Under the pieces are notes generated by a model. The model did not search any database. It had not been told where the DNA came from and saw only the letters and a program-made list of their open reading frames with translations. Positions 35,058 to 41,403 of a stretch of 64,000 nucleotides of DNA are shown here, piece by piece (positions within the stretch are counted from its first letter, which is position 1; every line of letters starts with the position of its first letter). Made by a program: the position numbers and the translations under genes. Source of the DNA: AC-32 sp963719275 (GTDB lineage Bacteria > Actinomycetota > Thermoleophilia > Gaiellales > Gaiellaceae); assembly GCA_963719275.1 (NCBI GenBank), contig CAVRBT010000010.1, positions 372,001 to 436,000 of the forward strand, read 5' to 3'.

Positions 35058-35086
35058 AGCATAGCAGCGCGTCGGCGCCGCTACAA
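35058..35086 (-). promoter_or_regulatory. dnaA promoter
   Basis: On the minus strand TTGTAG (-35, complement of 35081-35086) is followed after exactly 17 bases by TATGCT (-10, complement of 35058-35063). Transcription would start about 35051, some 37 bases before the dnaA GTG. Confidence 0.5.
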
Positions 35087-35287
35087 CGCGGCTGAAAAAG
35101 TGTTGTCCGTGGAGAAAAACAGGACGATTTGCAGGGAAAAGACCACCCTCCACACCTACGTCCACAGGTGTGGACGGTGCTGCCGACGCAGGCGACGCTT
35201 GCATCGGTCCGAGCCGTGCTCGCGCCACGAAACGGTGCGCGCTTGTGCGTCGGGAAGTCTGTGGAGAACCACCCCTCGCGCCTTGTC

Positions 35288-35321
35288 TATACTGGTTTCG
35301 CGCCGCCCGAGAAACGGGCGG
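35288..35321 (+). promoter_or_regulatory. rpmH -10 element and 5' leader hairpin
   Basis: TATACT (35288-35293) is a strong -10. The predicted transcript begins almost at a hairpin, CCGCCCG-AGAAA-CGGGCGG (35303-35321), followed by the T-rich TTCTTCTTCCC and then a CCTCC tract before the rpmH GTG. The stem-plus-T-tract form resembles an intrinsic terminator, so it may attenuate the rpmH-rnpA operon or protect the 5' end. Confidence 0.5.
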
Positions 35322-35342
35322 TTCTTCTTCCCTCCTTCGACT

Positions 35343-35477
35343 GTGAAACGGACCTACCAGCCCAACGTGCGCAGGCGGAAGCGCCGGCATGGTTTTCGCG
35401 CGAGGATGTCCACGCGCGCCGGTCGCGCGATCCTGAAGCGCCGCCGCGCTCGCGGCCGCAAGCGCCTCTCGGCCTGA
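35343..35477 (+). CDS. rpmH: Ribosomal protein bL34
   Basis: The 44-residue, highly basic product begins MKRTYQPNVRRRKRRHGF, the invariant bL34 N-terminus, and is a component of the 50S subunit. The start is GTG. The gene heads the conserved rpmH-rnpA-yidD-yidC-khpB-rsmG-parA-parB series. Its TGA is embedded in CTGA, in frame with rnpA. Confidence 0.97.
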   Translation: MKRTYQPNVRRRKRRHGFRARMSTRAGRAILKRRRARGRKRLSA

Positions 35478-35494
35478 GCTCGCTGGACGCGCGC

Positions 35495-35842
35495 GTGCAA
35501 CGCCGCCACCGTCTTTCGCGCTCGCGCGACTTCGACGCGGTCTACCGGCACGGCCGGTCGGTCTCGACGCGCTATCTCGTCCTTTACTGGTTCGCGCGCG
35601 AGGACGGCGTGGAAGGCGCCAGGCTCGGTCTCGCCGTGCCGAAGTCCGTCGGCCCGGCGGTCGTACGCAACAAGATGAAGCGCCGGCTGCGTGAGCTCTT
35701 CCGCACGCGCGCCGAGGACCTGCCGCAGGACCAGGACTACGTGCTCGTCGTCCGGCCGGGGCTTGCCGAAGCGGTCGATGCGCGCGGCTTCGACTGGCTC
35801 GGCGAGCGCGTCGACGAGATCCTCGGGAAGGCGGCGGCGTGA
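35495..35842 (+). CDS. rnpA: Ribonuclease P protein component
   Basis: RnpA assists RNase P RNA in tRNA 5' maturation. From the GTG at 35495 the 115-residue product begins QRRHRLSRSRDFDAVYRHGRS and contains the RNR-box region GPAVVRNKMKRRLRELFR. A longer frame back to a CTG at 35474 (CTGA with the rpmH stop) is open, so either start is possible; the GTG gives the usual length. Its stop overlaps a small ORF that leads to yidD. Confidence 0.93.
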   Translation: MQRRHRLSRSRDFDAVYRHGRSVSTRYLVLYWFAREDGVEGARLGLAVPKSVGPAVVRNKMKRRLRELFRTRAEDLPQDQDYVLVVRPGLAEAVDARGFDWLGERVDEILGKAAA

Positions 35843-35940
35843 GGCGCCGCTTGCGGTGCCGGGATCAGGACGTGCGGGCTTGCCCGCTCGTCCGTCTGCG
35901 CAGCCAGCCGGGAACGCCGATTCTTGAGGTGACGCTGTGA
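35839..35940 (+). CDS. Small bridging ORF between rnpA and yidD (33 residues)
   Basis: The GTG overlaps the rnpA stop (GTGA), and its own TGA overlaps the yidD GTG (GTGA), so the ORF exactly spans the 94-bp gap. It encodes a basic, cysteine-containing peptide starting MRRRLRCRDQDVRACPL. No family is recognised. yidD has its own GAGGTG site, so coupling is not required. It could be chance, as GC-rich DNA has few stops. Confidence 0.25.
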   Translation: MRRRLRCRDQDVRACPLVRLRSQPGTPILEVTL

Positions 35941-36185
35941 GGCTTGCTCTGCGCGCGCCGACGTACGTCGGTCTCGGCCTGGTCTACGTCTATCGCTGGA
36001 CGCTGGGGCTGCTCTGGCGCGGTTCCTGCAAGTACCACCCAACCTGCTCGCAGTACGCGCTCGACGCGCTGCGCCAGTACGGGCTCGTTCGCGGCTCGGT
36101 CCTCGCCGGCTGGCGGCTGCTCCGCTGCAATCCGTGGAGCCGCGGCGGGGTCGACTACGCGCACGACCAGAGGCTCTTCCGGTGA
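35937..36185 (+). CDS. yidD: Membrane protein insertion efficiency factor YidD
   Basis: The 82-residue product has the family signature CKYHPTCSQYALDALRQYG and the C-terminal RLLRCNPWSRGGVDY. YidD is thought to help YidC-mediated membrane protein insertion at the inner membrane. The GTG has GAGGTG six bases upstream. The stop overlaps the yidC start by 4 bp. Confidence 0.95.
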   Translation: MRLALRAPTYVGLGLVYVYRWTLGLLWRGSCKYHPTCSQYALDALRQYGLVRGSVLAGWRLLRCNPWSRGGVDYAHDQRLFR

Positions 36186-36997
36186 TCGTCGCGCACATCC
36201 TCACCCCGCTCGAGGACCTCCTCCGCAACGTCCTCGAGTGGCTCGGCCCGCACGGGGCGGTCGGCCTCACGTGGGCGTGGTCGATCGTCGCGCTGACGGT
36301 GATCGTCCGGCTGATCCTGGTGCCGCTGACGGTCCGTCAGATCCACTCGATGCAGAACCTCCAGCGGCACGCGCCGCAGATGAAGGAGATCCAGAAGAAG
36401 TACAAGGCCGACAAGAAGCGGCAGCAGGAAGAGCTGATGAAGTTCTACCGGGAGAACAACATCAACCCGGCCTCGTCGTGCCTGCCGCTGTTGGCGCAGT
36501 TCCCGGTCTTCATTGCGCTGTACCTGGTGCTGAAGCACTTCCCGCACGAGCCCGGCGACAACCTGACCTGGCTCGGCCTCTGGAACATCACGGACAAGGC
36601 ATCGGAGGGCTGGGGGCCGGTGCTGGTCGCGGTCTACGCGGCCAGCCAGCTGGCCTCGAGCTACTTCATGAGCGCGACCGCGGAGCGCGCGCAGCGGATC
36701 ATGCTGCTGATTCTCCCGATCGCGTTCATCCCGTTCATCATCAACTTCAAGGTCGGGCTCGTCCTCTACTGGATGACGACGAACCTCTGGACGGTCGGGC
36801 AGGGGCTGATCACGCGCCGGCTGATGCCGCGGCCGCAGGCTCCGGAACGCCGGTCCTCGCGCACGCCGCCGAAGGAGGTCGCGGCGCCTGCGCCTGCGGT
36901 CGCGCCCGAGCAGGCTGAATCCGCGCCGGCTCCGGCCTCGTCGTCAGAGCCACGCCGCGTCAAGCGGAAGAAGAAGAAGGCGAGACCGCGTCGGTGA
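36182..36997 (+). CDS. yidC: Membrane protein insertase YidC/Oxa1
   Basis: YidC inserts and folds membrane proteins. The 271-residue product is the short Gram-positive form with five predicted helices. It shows AWSIVALTVIVRLILVPLTVRQ (helix 1 with the groove arginine), the charged cytoplasmic hairpin KKYKADKKRQQEELMKFY and the NPASSCLPLL motif, and ends in a long basic tail. The GTG at 36182 overlaps the yidD stop; a longer upstream frame overlaps yidD and is unlikely. Confidence 0.95.
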   Translation: MIVAHILTPLEDLLRNVLEWLGPHGAVGLTWAWSIVALTVIVRLILVPLTVRQIHSMQNLQRHAPQMKEIQKKYKADKKRQQEELMKFYRENNINPASSCLPLLAQFPVFIALYLVLKHFPHEPGDNLTWLGLWNITDKASEGWGPVLVAVYAASQLASSYFMSATAERAQRIMLLILPIAFIPFIINFKVGLVLYWMTTNLWTVGQGLITRRLMPRPQAPERRSSRTPPKEVAAPAPAVAPEQAESAPAPASSSEPRRVKRKKKKARPRR

Positions 36998-37680
36998 TTG
37001 AGGCGCTCCAGGTCGAGGCGACCGGCGAGACGGTGGGCGAGGCGAAATGGGCAGCTCTGCGCGAGCTCGAGAAGCTGCAGCCCGGGATCGACAAGTCCGC
37101 GGTCAAGTTCCAGGTCGTCTCCGAGGGCGAGCGCGGCCTGTTGGGGGTCGGTTACGCGCCGGCGCGGGTGGTCGCGTCGGTCGACGCGCAGGTCGTGGCG
37201 GAGCCTGCGCCCGCAGAGCCGATCGACGAGAGCGATCAGGCCGGTGAGGTTCGGGAGGTTGTCGAGCGGATTCTCGCGGCGATCGGCGTGCGGGCGCGGA
37301 TCGACATCGTGGAGACCGACGAGACGGTGACCGCGACCATCGTCGGCCGTGAGCTGGGGCTCGCGATCGGCAAGCACGGCCAGACGATCGACGCGATCCA
37401 GTACCTCGCGAACGCCGTCGTCTGGCGCGGCCGTGGCGACGAGCGGAAGGCGGTCGTGGTCGACGCCGCCGGGTATCGCGCGCGGCGTGAGGCGACGCTC
37501 GACGCGCTGGCCAAACGGAGCGCAGAGCGGGCAATTTCGTCGGGGCGGTCAGTGGAGCTTGACCCGATGACCGCGGTCGAGCGCAAGGTCGTCCACCTGG
37601 CGCTGAAGGAAACCGACGGTGTCGTCACCCGCAGCGAGGGCACCGAGCCGAACCGCTTCGTCGTGATCGATCCCGTGTGA
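36994..37680 (+). CDS. khpB: RNA-binding protein KhpB/Jag
   Basis: The 228-residue product has a Jag-N domain (about 3-55), a KH domain with the GKHGQ loop at 126-130 and an R3H domain at the C-terminus (MTAVERKVVHLALKE). KhpB with KhpA binds many RNAs and affects cell elongation and division in Gram-positives. Its GTG overlaps the yidC stop, and its stop overlaps the rsmG GTG, both as GTGA. Confidence 0.94.
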   Translation: MIEALQVEATGETVGEAKWAALRELEKLQPGIDKSAVKFQVVSEGERGLLGVGYAPARVVASVDAQVVAEPAPAEPIDESDQAGEVREVVERILAAIGVRARIDIVETDETVTATIVGRELGLAIGKHGQTIDAIQYLANAVVWRGRGDERKAVVVDAAGYRARREATLDALAKRSAERAISSGRSVELDPMTAVERKVVHLALKETDGVVTRSEGTEPNRFVVIDPV

Positions 37681-38252
37681 TCGATCGCTGGCTGGCCGAC
37701 CTCGTCTCAACACCTGGGCTGACCGCCGTTTCCGGCGAGGAGGCGCGGCGGGTGCACGTCGAGGAGAGCCTTGCCGCGCTGGACGTGGTGCGGCGGTTCG
37801 AGGGACCCATCGTCGACGTGGGCTCCGGCGGCGGCGCGCCCGGGATTCCGCTGGCCGATGCGCTGCCGGAGCGTCAGGTCACGTTGCTGGAAGCGACGCG
37901 GCGCAAGTGCGACTTCCTCGAGCGCTGGGCTGGCGAGCTGCCGAATGCGCGCGTGATCTGCGGCCGGGCGGAGGAGCAGCCGCTGGACTCGTGGGGCGTC
38001 GCAGTCGCGAAGGCGCTGGCACCGCCGCCCGTGGCGGCGGAATGGTGCCTGCCGCTGGTCGCGCCGGGGGGTGCGGCGGTGCTGTATGTCGGCCCGACCG
38101 CGCAGGCCGAGCGGGTTGCGCGGGTCGCGGACCAGCTTGCCGCGGAGCTCGACGAGTCGCCGCCGGGGCTGCTCGTCCTGCGCAAGGTCGGGCCCACGCC
38201 GCCGGGCTTTCCGAGGCGGTCGGGTGTGGCCAGGAAACGTCCGCTGGCGTAG
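37677..38252 (+). CDS. rsmG: 16S rRNA (guanine-N7) methyltransferase RsmG
   Basis: RsmG methylates G527 of 16S rRNA. The 191-residue product has the SAM motif VDVGSGGGAPGIP (about 46-58) and the later LEATRRKCDFLERW and VAKALAPP motifs. It is shorter than the E. coli protein at the N-terminus, which is common in actinobacteria. Its GTG overlaps the khpB stop. parA starts 13 bp later. Confidence 0.93.
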   Translation: MIDRWLADLVSTPGLTAVSGEEARRVHVEESLAALDVVRRFEGPIVDVGSGGGAPGIPLADALPERQVTLLEATRRKCDFLERWAGELPNARVICGRAEEQPLDSWGVAVAKALAPPPVAAEWCLPLVAPGGAAVLYVGPTAQAERVARVADQLAAELDESPPGLLVLRKVGPTPPGFPRRSGVARKRPLA

Positions 38253-38265
38253 CTAGCTTGAGCGC

Positions 38266-39021
38266 ATGCCCGGCAGGGTCTATGCGCTTGCCAACCAGAA
38301 GGGCGGCGTCGGCAAGACGACGACCGCGATCAATCTCGCCGCGTGCCTCGCGGAGGCCGGCGAGCGGACGCTCGTCGTCGACCTCGACCCGCAGGCGAAC
38401 GCGACCTCCGGGCTCGGCGAGCGGGCGAACGGCAGCTCGTCGCTCGACCTGCTCGACGGGATCCCGCTGGCGACGCTCGCGAAGCCGACGCGTTTCACGC
38501 GGCTCGATCTCGTGCCCGCGAAGGCGGAGCTGGCCGGTGCGGCAGTGGAGCTCTCGCGCCGCGGCGACGGGGAGCGCTACCTGGCCGACGCTCTGGCCGG
38601 TGCGACGGCGGACTACGCGTTCGCGTTCGTGGACTGCCCGCCCTCGCTCGGGCCGCTGACGGTCAACGCCCTTGCGGCCGCCGACCGCGTACTCGTGCCG
38701 GTGCAGGCCGAGTACTACGCGCTCGAGGGGCTCGCGCAGCTGATCGGCTCGGTCGAGCTCGTTCGCTCGCGGCTGAACCCGCGGCTCGCGCTCGGCGGAG
38801 TGCTGCTGACGATGGTCGACCGGCGCACGCGGCTCGCAGCCGACGTTGCCGCCGAGGTGCGCCGGCACTTCGGCGAGCTCGTGTTCCGCGCCTCGGTGCC
38901 CCGCTCGGTACGCGTCGCGGAGGCACCGAGCCACGGCCTGCCCGTCACGGCCTACGACCGCGCGTCTGCCGGCGCCGACGCCTACTGGAAGGTGGCGATG
39001 GAGCTTGTCGGCCGCACCTGA
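38266..39021 (+). CDS. parA: Chromosome partitioning ATPase ParA
   Basis: The 251-residue product has the deviant Walker A KGGVGKTTTAINLA near residue 12, the Walker A' DLDPQANATSG near residue 39 and Walker B FVDCPPSLGPLT. It moves ParB-parS complexes during chromosome segregation. It is followed by parB with an overlap of about 17 bp. Confidence 0.96.
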   Translation: MPGRVYALANQKGGVGKTTTAINLAACLAEAGERTLVVDLDPQANATSGLGERANGSSSLDLLDGIPLATLAKPTRFTRLDLVPAKAELAGAAVELSRRGDGERYLADALAGATADYAFAFVDCPPSLGPLTVNALAAADRVLVPVQAEYYALEGLAQLIGSVELVRSRLNPRLALGGVLLTMVDRRTRLAADVAAEVRRHFGELVFRASVPRSVRVAEAPSHGLPVTAYDRASAGADAYWKVAMELVGRT

Positions 39022-39847
39022 GAAACGACGCGGTCTCGGCCGCGGTCTCGAGCTGCTGGTCGGCGGGCCGGGCGAGCCGGAGCTCGCGCACCTGCCCGTC
39101 GAGACGATCCACGCGAACCCACGCCAACCGCGGAAGCGCTTCGACCACGAATCGACCTCGGCCCTCGCGGACTCGATCCGGGCACAAGGGCTCGTTCAGC
39201 CGGTGGTCGTGCGGCCCCGCCAGGCCGGCGGCTTCGAGCTGATCGCGGGCGAGCGTCGCTGGCGCGCGGCGCGCGAGGCGGGCATGCCGACGGTGCCAGC
39301 GCTCGTGCGCGACGCTGACGACCGCGACACGCTGCTCCTAGGCCTCGTCGAGAACGTCGCCCGCGAGGAGCTTTCGGCGGTCGAGGAAGCACGGGCCTAC
39401 GCGCTGCTGCTGGACGAGTTCGAGCTCTCGCTGGGCGACCTCGCAGAGCGTGTGGGCAAGGCGAAGCCGACGGTGTCGAACCGTTTGCGGTTGCTCGAGC
39501 TTCCTGACGACGTGCTCGGCCTCGTCGAGCGCGGCGACCTGACCGAGGGTCACGCGCGCGCGGTCCTGGCCGTACCCGACCATGAGGGCCGGCGGCGCCT
39601 CGCGCGCCAGATCGTGCGGCGCGGGATGTCGGTCCGCGCGGCCGAGCGCGCGGCCCGCTGGGCCGGCGCCAAGACGAAGCCTCGCAAGGTGCCGAAGGTC
39701 GACCCGGCTCTGGCCGAGCGCGTGTGCAAGGCGGCCGAGCGGGTTACCGGCTTTCCTGTGCGGATCGTCTCGGGCCGCCTCGAGATCGCCTTCACGGACG
39801 AGACCGAGCTGGCCGAGCTCGCCGAAGCACTCGAGCGAGTCGCCTAG
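39005..39847 (+). CDS. parB: ParB/Spo0J/RepB family partition protein
   Basis: ParB binds parS sites near the origin and spreads with CTP. The 280-residue product begins with the RRGLGRGLELLV motif, then the NPRQPRKRFD box, the GERRWRAAREAG box and the helix-turn-helix VGKAKPTVSNRLRLLELP. The TTG at 39005 is the only canonical initiator upstream of RRGLGRGL in this frame, overlapping parA by 17 bp. No consensus parS site (TGTTTCACGTGAAACA) was noticed in the window. Confidence 0.93.
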   Translation: MSAAPEKRRGLGRGLELLVGGPGEPELAHLPVETIHANPRQPRKRFDHESTSALADSIRAQGLVQPVVVRPRQAGGFELIAGERRWRAAREAGMPTVPALVRDADDRDTLLLGLVENVAREELSAVEEARAYALLLDEFELSLGDLAERVGKAKPTVSNRLRLLELPDDVLGLVERGDLTEGHARAVLAVPDHEGRRRLARQIVRRGMSVRAAERAARWAGAKTKPRKVPKVDPALAERVCKAAERVTGFPVRIVSGRLEIAFTDETELAELAEALERVA

Positions 39848-39857
39848 CCCGTAACCA

Positions 39858-39887
39858 ATGGCAGCGGAGGGTCGTTGGACCCTCTGA
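39858..39887 (+). CDS. Putative 9-residue upstream ORF
   Basis: ATG at 39858 opens MAAEGRWTL and its TGA is directly followed by the ATG of the next gene (TGA-ATG). Its codons cover a perfect hairpin, so a translating ribosome would melt that stem. No Shine-Dalgarno is evident for it. Whether it is translated is uncertain. Confidence 0.25.
   Translation: MAAEGRWTL
39867..39884 (+). promoter_or_regulatory. Hairpin covering the ribosome-binding site after parB
   Basis: GAGGGTC-GTTG-GACCCTC is a perfect 7-bp stem with a 4-base loop ending three bases before the ATG at 39888. Its 5' arm overlaps the only GGAGG sequence. It could act as a translational switch with the overlapping small ORF, or as a weak terminator for parAB. 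Confidence 0.45.
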
Positions 39888-40136
39888 ATGCTGCAAACGC
39901 TGCACGACAACCTCGAGTCGTTCGAGGCGATCAACCAGGACGGGGTCACGCGCGACCTCGTCCTGCGCATGTCGGCGCTGTCGCAGGCCGGAAAGCTCGG
40001 CCCGTTTCTGTTCGAGCTCGCCCACGACTCCGAGCTCGACGACGTGACCAAGGGCACGCTGGCCGAGATCGCGAACGACCAGGACTTCCTGCTGGCGGTC
40101 GAGGATTACCTCGTCCGCACCGAGATCGCCCACTGA
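39888..40136 (+). CDS. Hypothetical protein, 82 residues
   Basis: This small acidic protein starts MLQTLHDNLESFEAINQDG and is predicted to be mostly helical with no signal peptide, TM segment or cysteine. The reading frame ends EDYLVRTEIAH. It follows parB by 40 bp on the same strand. I do not recognise a family. Normal codon use and the clean frame support a real gene. Confidence 0.6.
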   Translation: MLQTLHDNLESFEAINQDGVTRDLVLRMSALSQAGKLGPFLFELAHDSELDDVTKGTLAEIANDQDFLLAVEDYLVRTEIAH

Positions 40137-40190
40137 CGGCTCGGCACCGCGGCGCCGCCTAACGATCAGGGGCGTACCACGTCTTAGCAC

Positions 40191-40207
40191 CTGACGCAGT
40201 ACGTCAG
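40191..40207 (+). promoter_or_regulatory. Nested inverted repeats upstream of the secreted 170-residue protein gene
   Basis: CTGACG-CAGTA-CGTCAG is a 6-bp dyad, flanked by a second imperfect pair (GGCGTACCA near 40171 and TGGTGTACGCGCC near 40217). It lies 37 bp before the ATG and ahead of a good GGGAGG site. It may be an operator or an RNA hairpin in the leader. Confidence 0.35.
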
Positions 40208-40243
40208 CGTCGTTCTGGTGTACGCGCCTGACGGGAGGATCAG

Positions 40244-40756
40244 ATGAGAACGAAGGCAGTTGCACTCGTGGCCGGCGCCGCGCTCGCTGCGCTCGGCGTA
40301 TTCGTGCCGGTGGCGGTCGCGGACCCGCCGGTGACGACGATCACCCGCATCGACCGGACGTTCACGCTGCCGGCAGGGCCGGGCGCGTGTCAGTTCCCGT
40401 TCGTCGTGCACAGCGAGGGGACGCTGCGCGAGACCGTCTTCTCGAGCGGCACGGACGTGACCCACGCGGTCGACTTCCACATCACGTACACGAACTCGGC
40501 GAACGGCAAGACCCTCACCACCGTGCTCGCGGGGCCGTTCGTCGTCGAGCCGAATCCCGACGGCACCGTGACCGTCACGATCAACGGCAACGACGGCCAC
40601 CTGACCGTGCCCGGCCAGGGAACGATCTTCGCGGCTGTCGGCAAGCTCGTCTACATCGCGGATCCGGGCGACGTCTTCACGCCGCTCGCGATCGTGAAGT
40701 CCACCGGCCGCCAGGACCCGAACCAGTTCCCGGCGACCTGCGAAGGCCTCTCCTAG
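40244..40756 (+). CDS. Secreted protein of unknown function
   Basis: The 170-residue product has a clear Sec signal peptide (MRTKAVALVAGAALAALG, cleavage probably after VAVADP near residue 26). The mature part is rich in Thr, Val and Gly and is predicted to be all-beta, with two cysteines (near 46 and at the C-terminus) that could form one disulfide. The ATG has GGGAGGATCAG upstream. No family was recognised. A strong hairpin follows the stop. Confidence 0.75.
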   Translation: MRTKAVALVAGAALAALGVFVPVAVADPPVTTITRIDRTFTLPAGPGACQFPFVVHSEGTLRETVFSSGTDVTHAVDFHITYTNSANGKTLTTVLAGPFVVEPNPDGTVTVTINGNDGHLTVPGQGTIFAAVGKLVYIADPGDVFTPLAIVKSTGRQDPNQFPATCEGLS

Positions 40757-40771
40757 CTCCTCCGCCCCTCA

Positions 40772-40800
40772 CGTCCCGCCTCCGCTCAGGGGGCGGGACG
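40772..40800. terminator. Bidirectional GC-rich terminator
   Basis: CGTCCCGCC (40772-40780) and GGCGGGACG (40792-40800) form a perfect 9-bp stem with an 11-base loop, followed on the + strand by CCCTCTCTTT. It lies between two convergent genes and contains the stop codon of the minus-strand CGNR gene in its loop. Confidence 0.7.
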
Positions 40801-41352
40801 CCCTCTCTTTCGGGCGCGATACTGGGCCTGCGCCACGCGGTCGGCGCAGAGGCTGCAGCAGTACCGGCGAGTCCTGTTGCGGCTGCGGTCGACGAACGCG
40901 CAGCGGCACGGGGTCCCGGCGCAGCGGCCGAAGCGCCTCCAGCCGAGTTCGCGGAAGGCGTCGAGCAAGCCCGCGGCGGCGTACGCGGCGACGGCCGGCA
41001 GGCCCTCCCGCTCATCTGGCCACGAGCGCAACCGCCACTCCCCGCCGACCCACTCGAGCTGCGGGGCGGTCCCGAAGTCGCGCGCGAGCTCATTGAGACG
41101 TGCCGCGGCTTCGGAATCGTCCGTGGAGTCGAAGACCCGGTCGATGCGCGCCCGCAGCTCCCGGACGAGGTCGACGTCGCCCTCGTTGAGCCGGCGTGCG
41201 GCCGTCCTGAGGCCGTGCCACTCGAGCCAGACGCGAACGTCCGCGAGCCCTTCGATCAGATCCGGCGTCGGATGGAGCTCGTCCCAGGTGTTGACGAGGT
41301 CGACGGCGACCGCGACACCGGATCCTCGCGTCTCGTCTCGTGTCAGCGGCAT
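40786..41352 (-). CDS. CGNR zinc-finger / ABATE domain putative regulator
   Basis: The 188-residue product has the ABATE-type N-terminal domain (VAVDLVNTWDEL) and a C-terminal CGNR-like zinc finger with Cys residues in CRCAFVDRSRNRTRRYC and CSLCADRVAQAQYRARKR. Such proteins are presumed transcription factors. The ATG at 41352 was chosen because it starts the conserved domain; upstream reading overlaps the divergent gene. Its promoter overlaps that of the divergent nuclease-fold gene. Confidence 0.8.
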   Translation of the reverse strand: MPLTRDETRGSGVAVAVDLVNTWDELHPTPDLIEGLADVRVWLEWHGLRTAARRLNEGDVDLVRELRARIDRVFDSTDDSEAAARLNELARDFGTAPQLEWVGGEWRLRSWPDEREGLPAVAAYAAAGLLDAFRELGWRRFGRCAGTPCRCAFVDRSRNRTRRYCCSLCADRVAQAQYRARKRGRPAP

Positions 41353-41365
41353 GGTGCCGACACGG

Positions 41366-41396
41366 TATTGACAGCGGGACGCCGGGGCGCTGCAAT
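41366..41396. promoter_or_regulatory. Overlapping divergent promoters between the CGNR and nuclease-fold genes
   Basis: On + strand TTGACA (41368-41373) is followed by 17 bases and TGCAAT (41391-41396), ending seven bases before the GTG at 41404, so that mRNA is probably leaderless. On - strand TTGCAG and TCAATA (18 bases apart) point toward the CGNR gene and overlap the first promoter, suggesting mutual exclusion or control by the CGNR protein. Confidence 0.55.
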
Positions 41397-41403
41397 CGAT
41401 GCG

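Larger units (their letters stand above)
35015..35342. other. Probable replication origin region (oriC) between dnaA and rpmH
   Basis: This 328-bp gene-free region holds several DnaA-box-like 9-mers: TTGTCCGTG (35103), CCTCCACAC (about 35147), a perfect dyad CGTCCACA-GG-TGTGGACG (35159-35176), TCTGTGGAG (about 35260) and TTGTCTATA (35284). It is relatively A-rich at 35093-35140. It also carries the divergent dnaA and rpmH promoters. The boxes are degenerate, so the origin could instead include the dnaA-dnaN spacer. Confidence 0.55.

Noticed and set aside
40189..40210. Resemblance of the dyad to a LuxR-type (lux box) site
   Set aside because: Only the outer CTG/CAG match the pattern and no LuxR or LuxI gene is in the window, so quorum control was not called.
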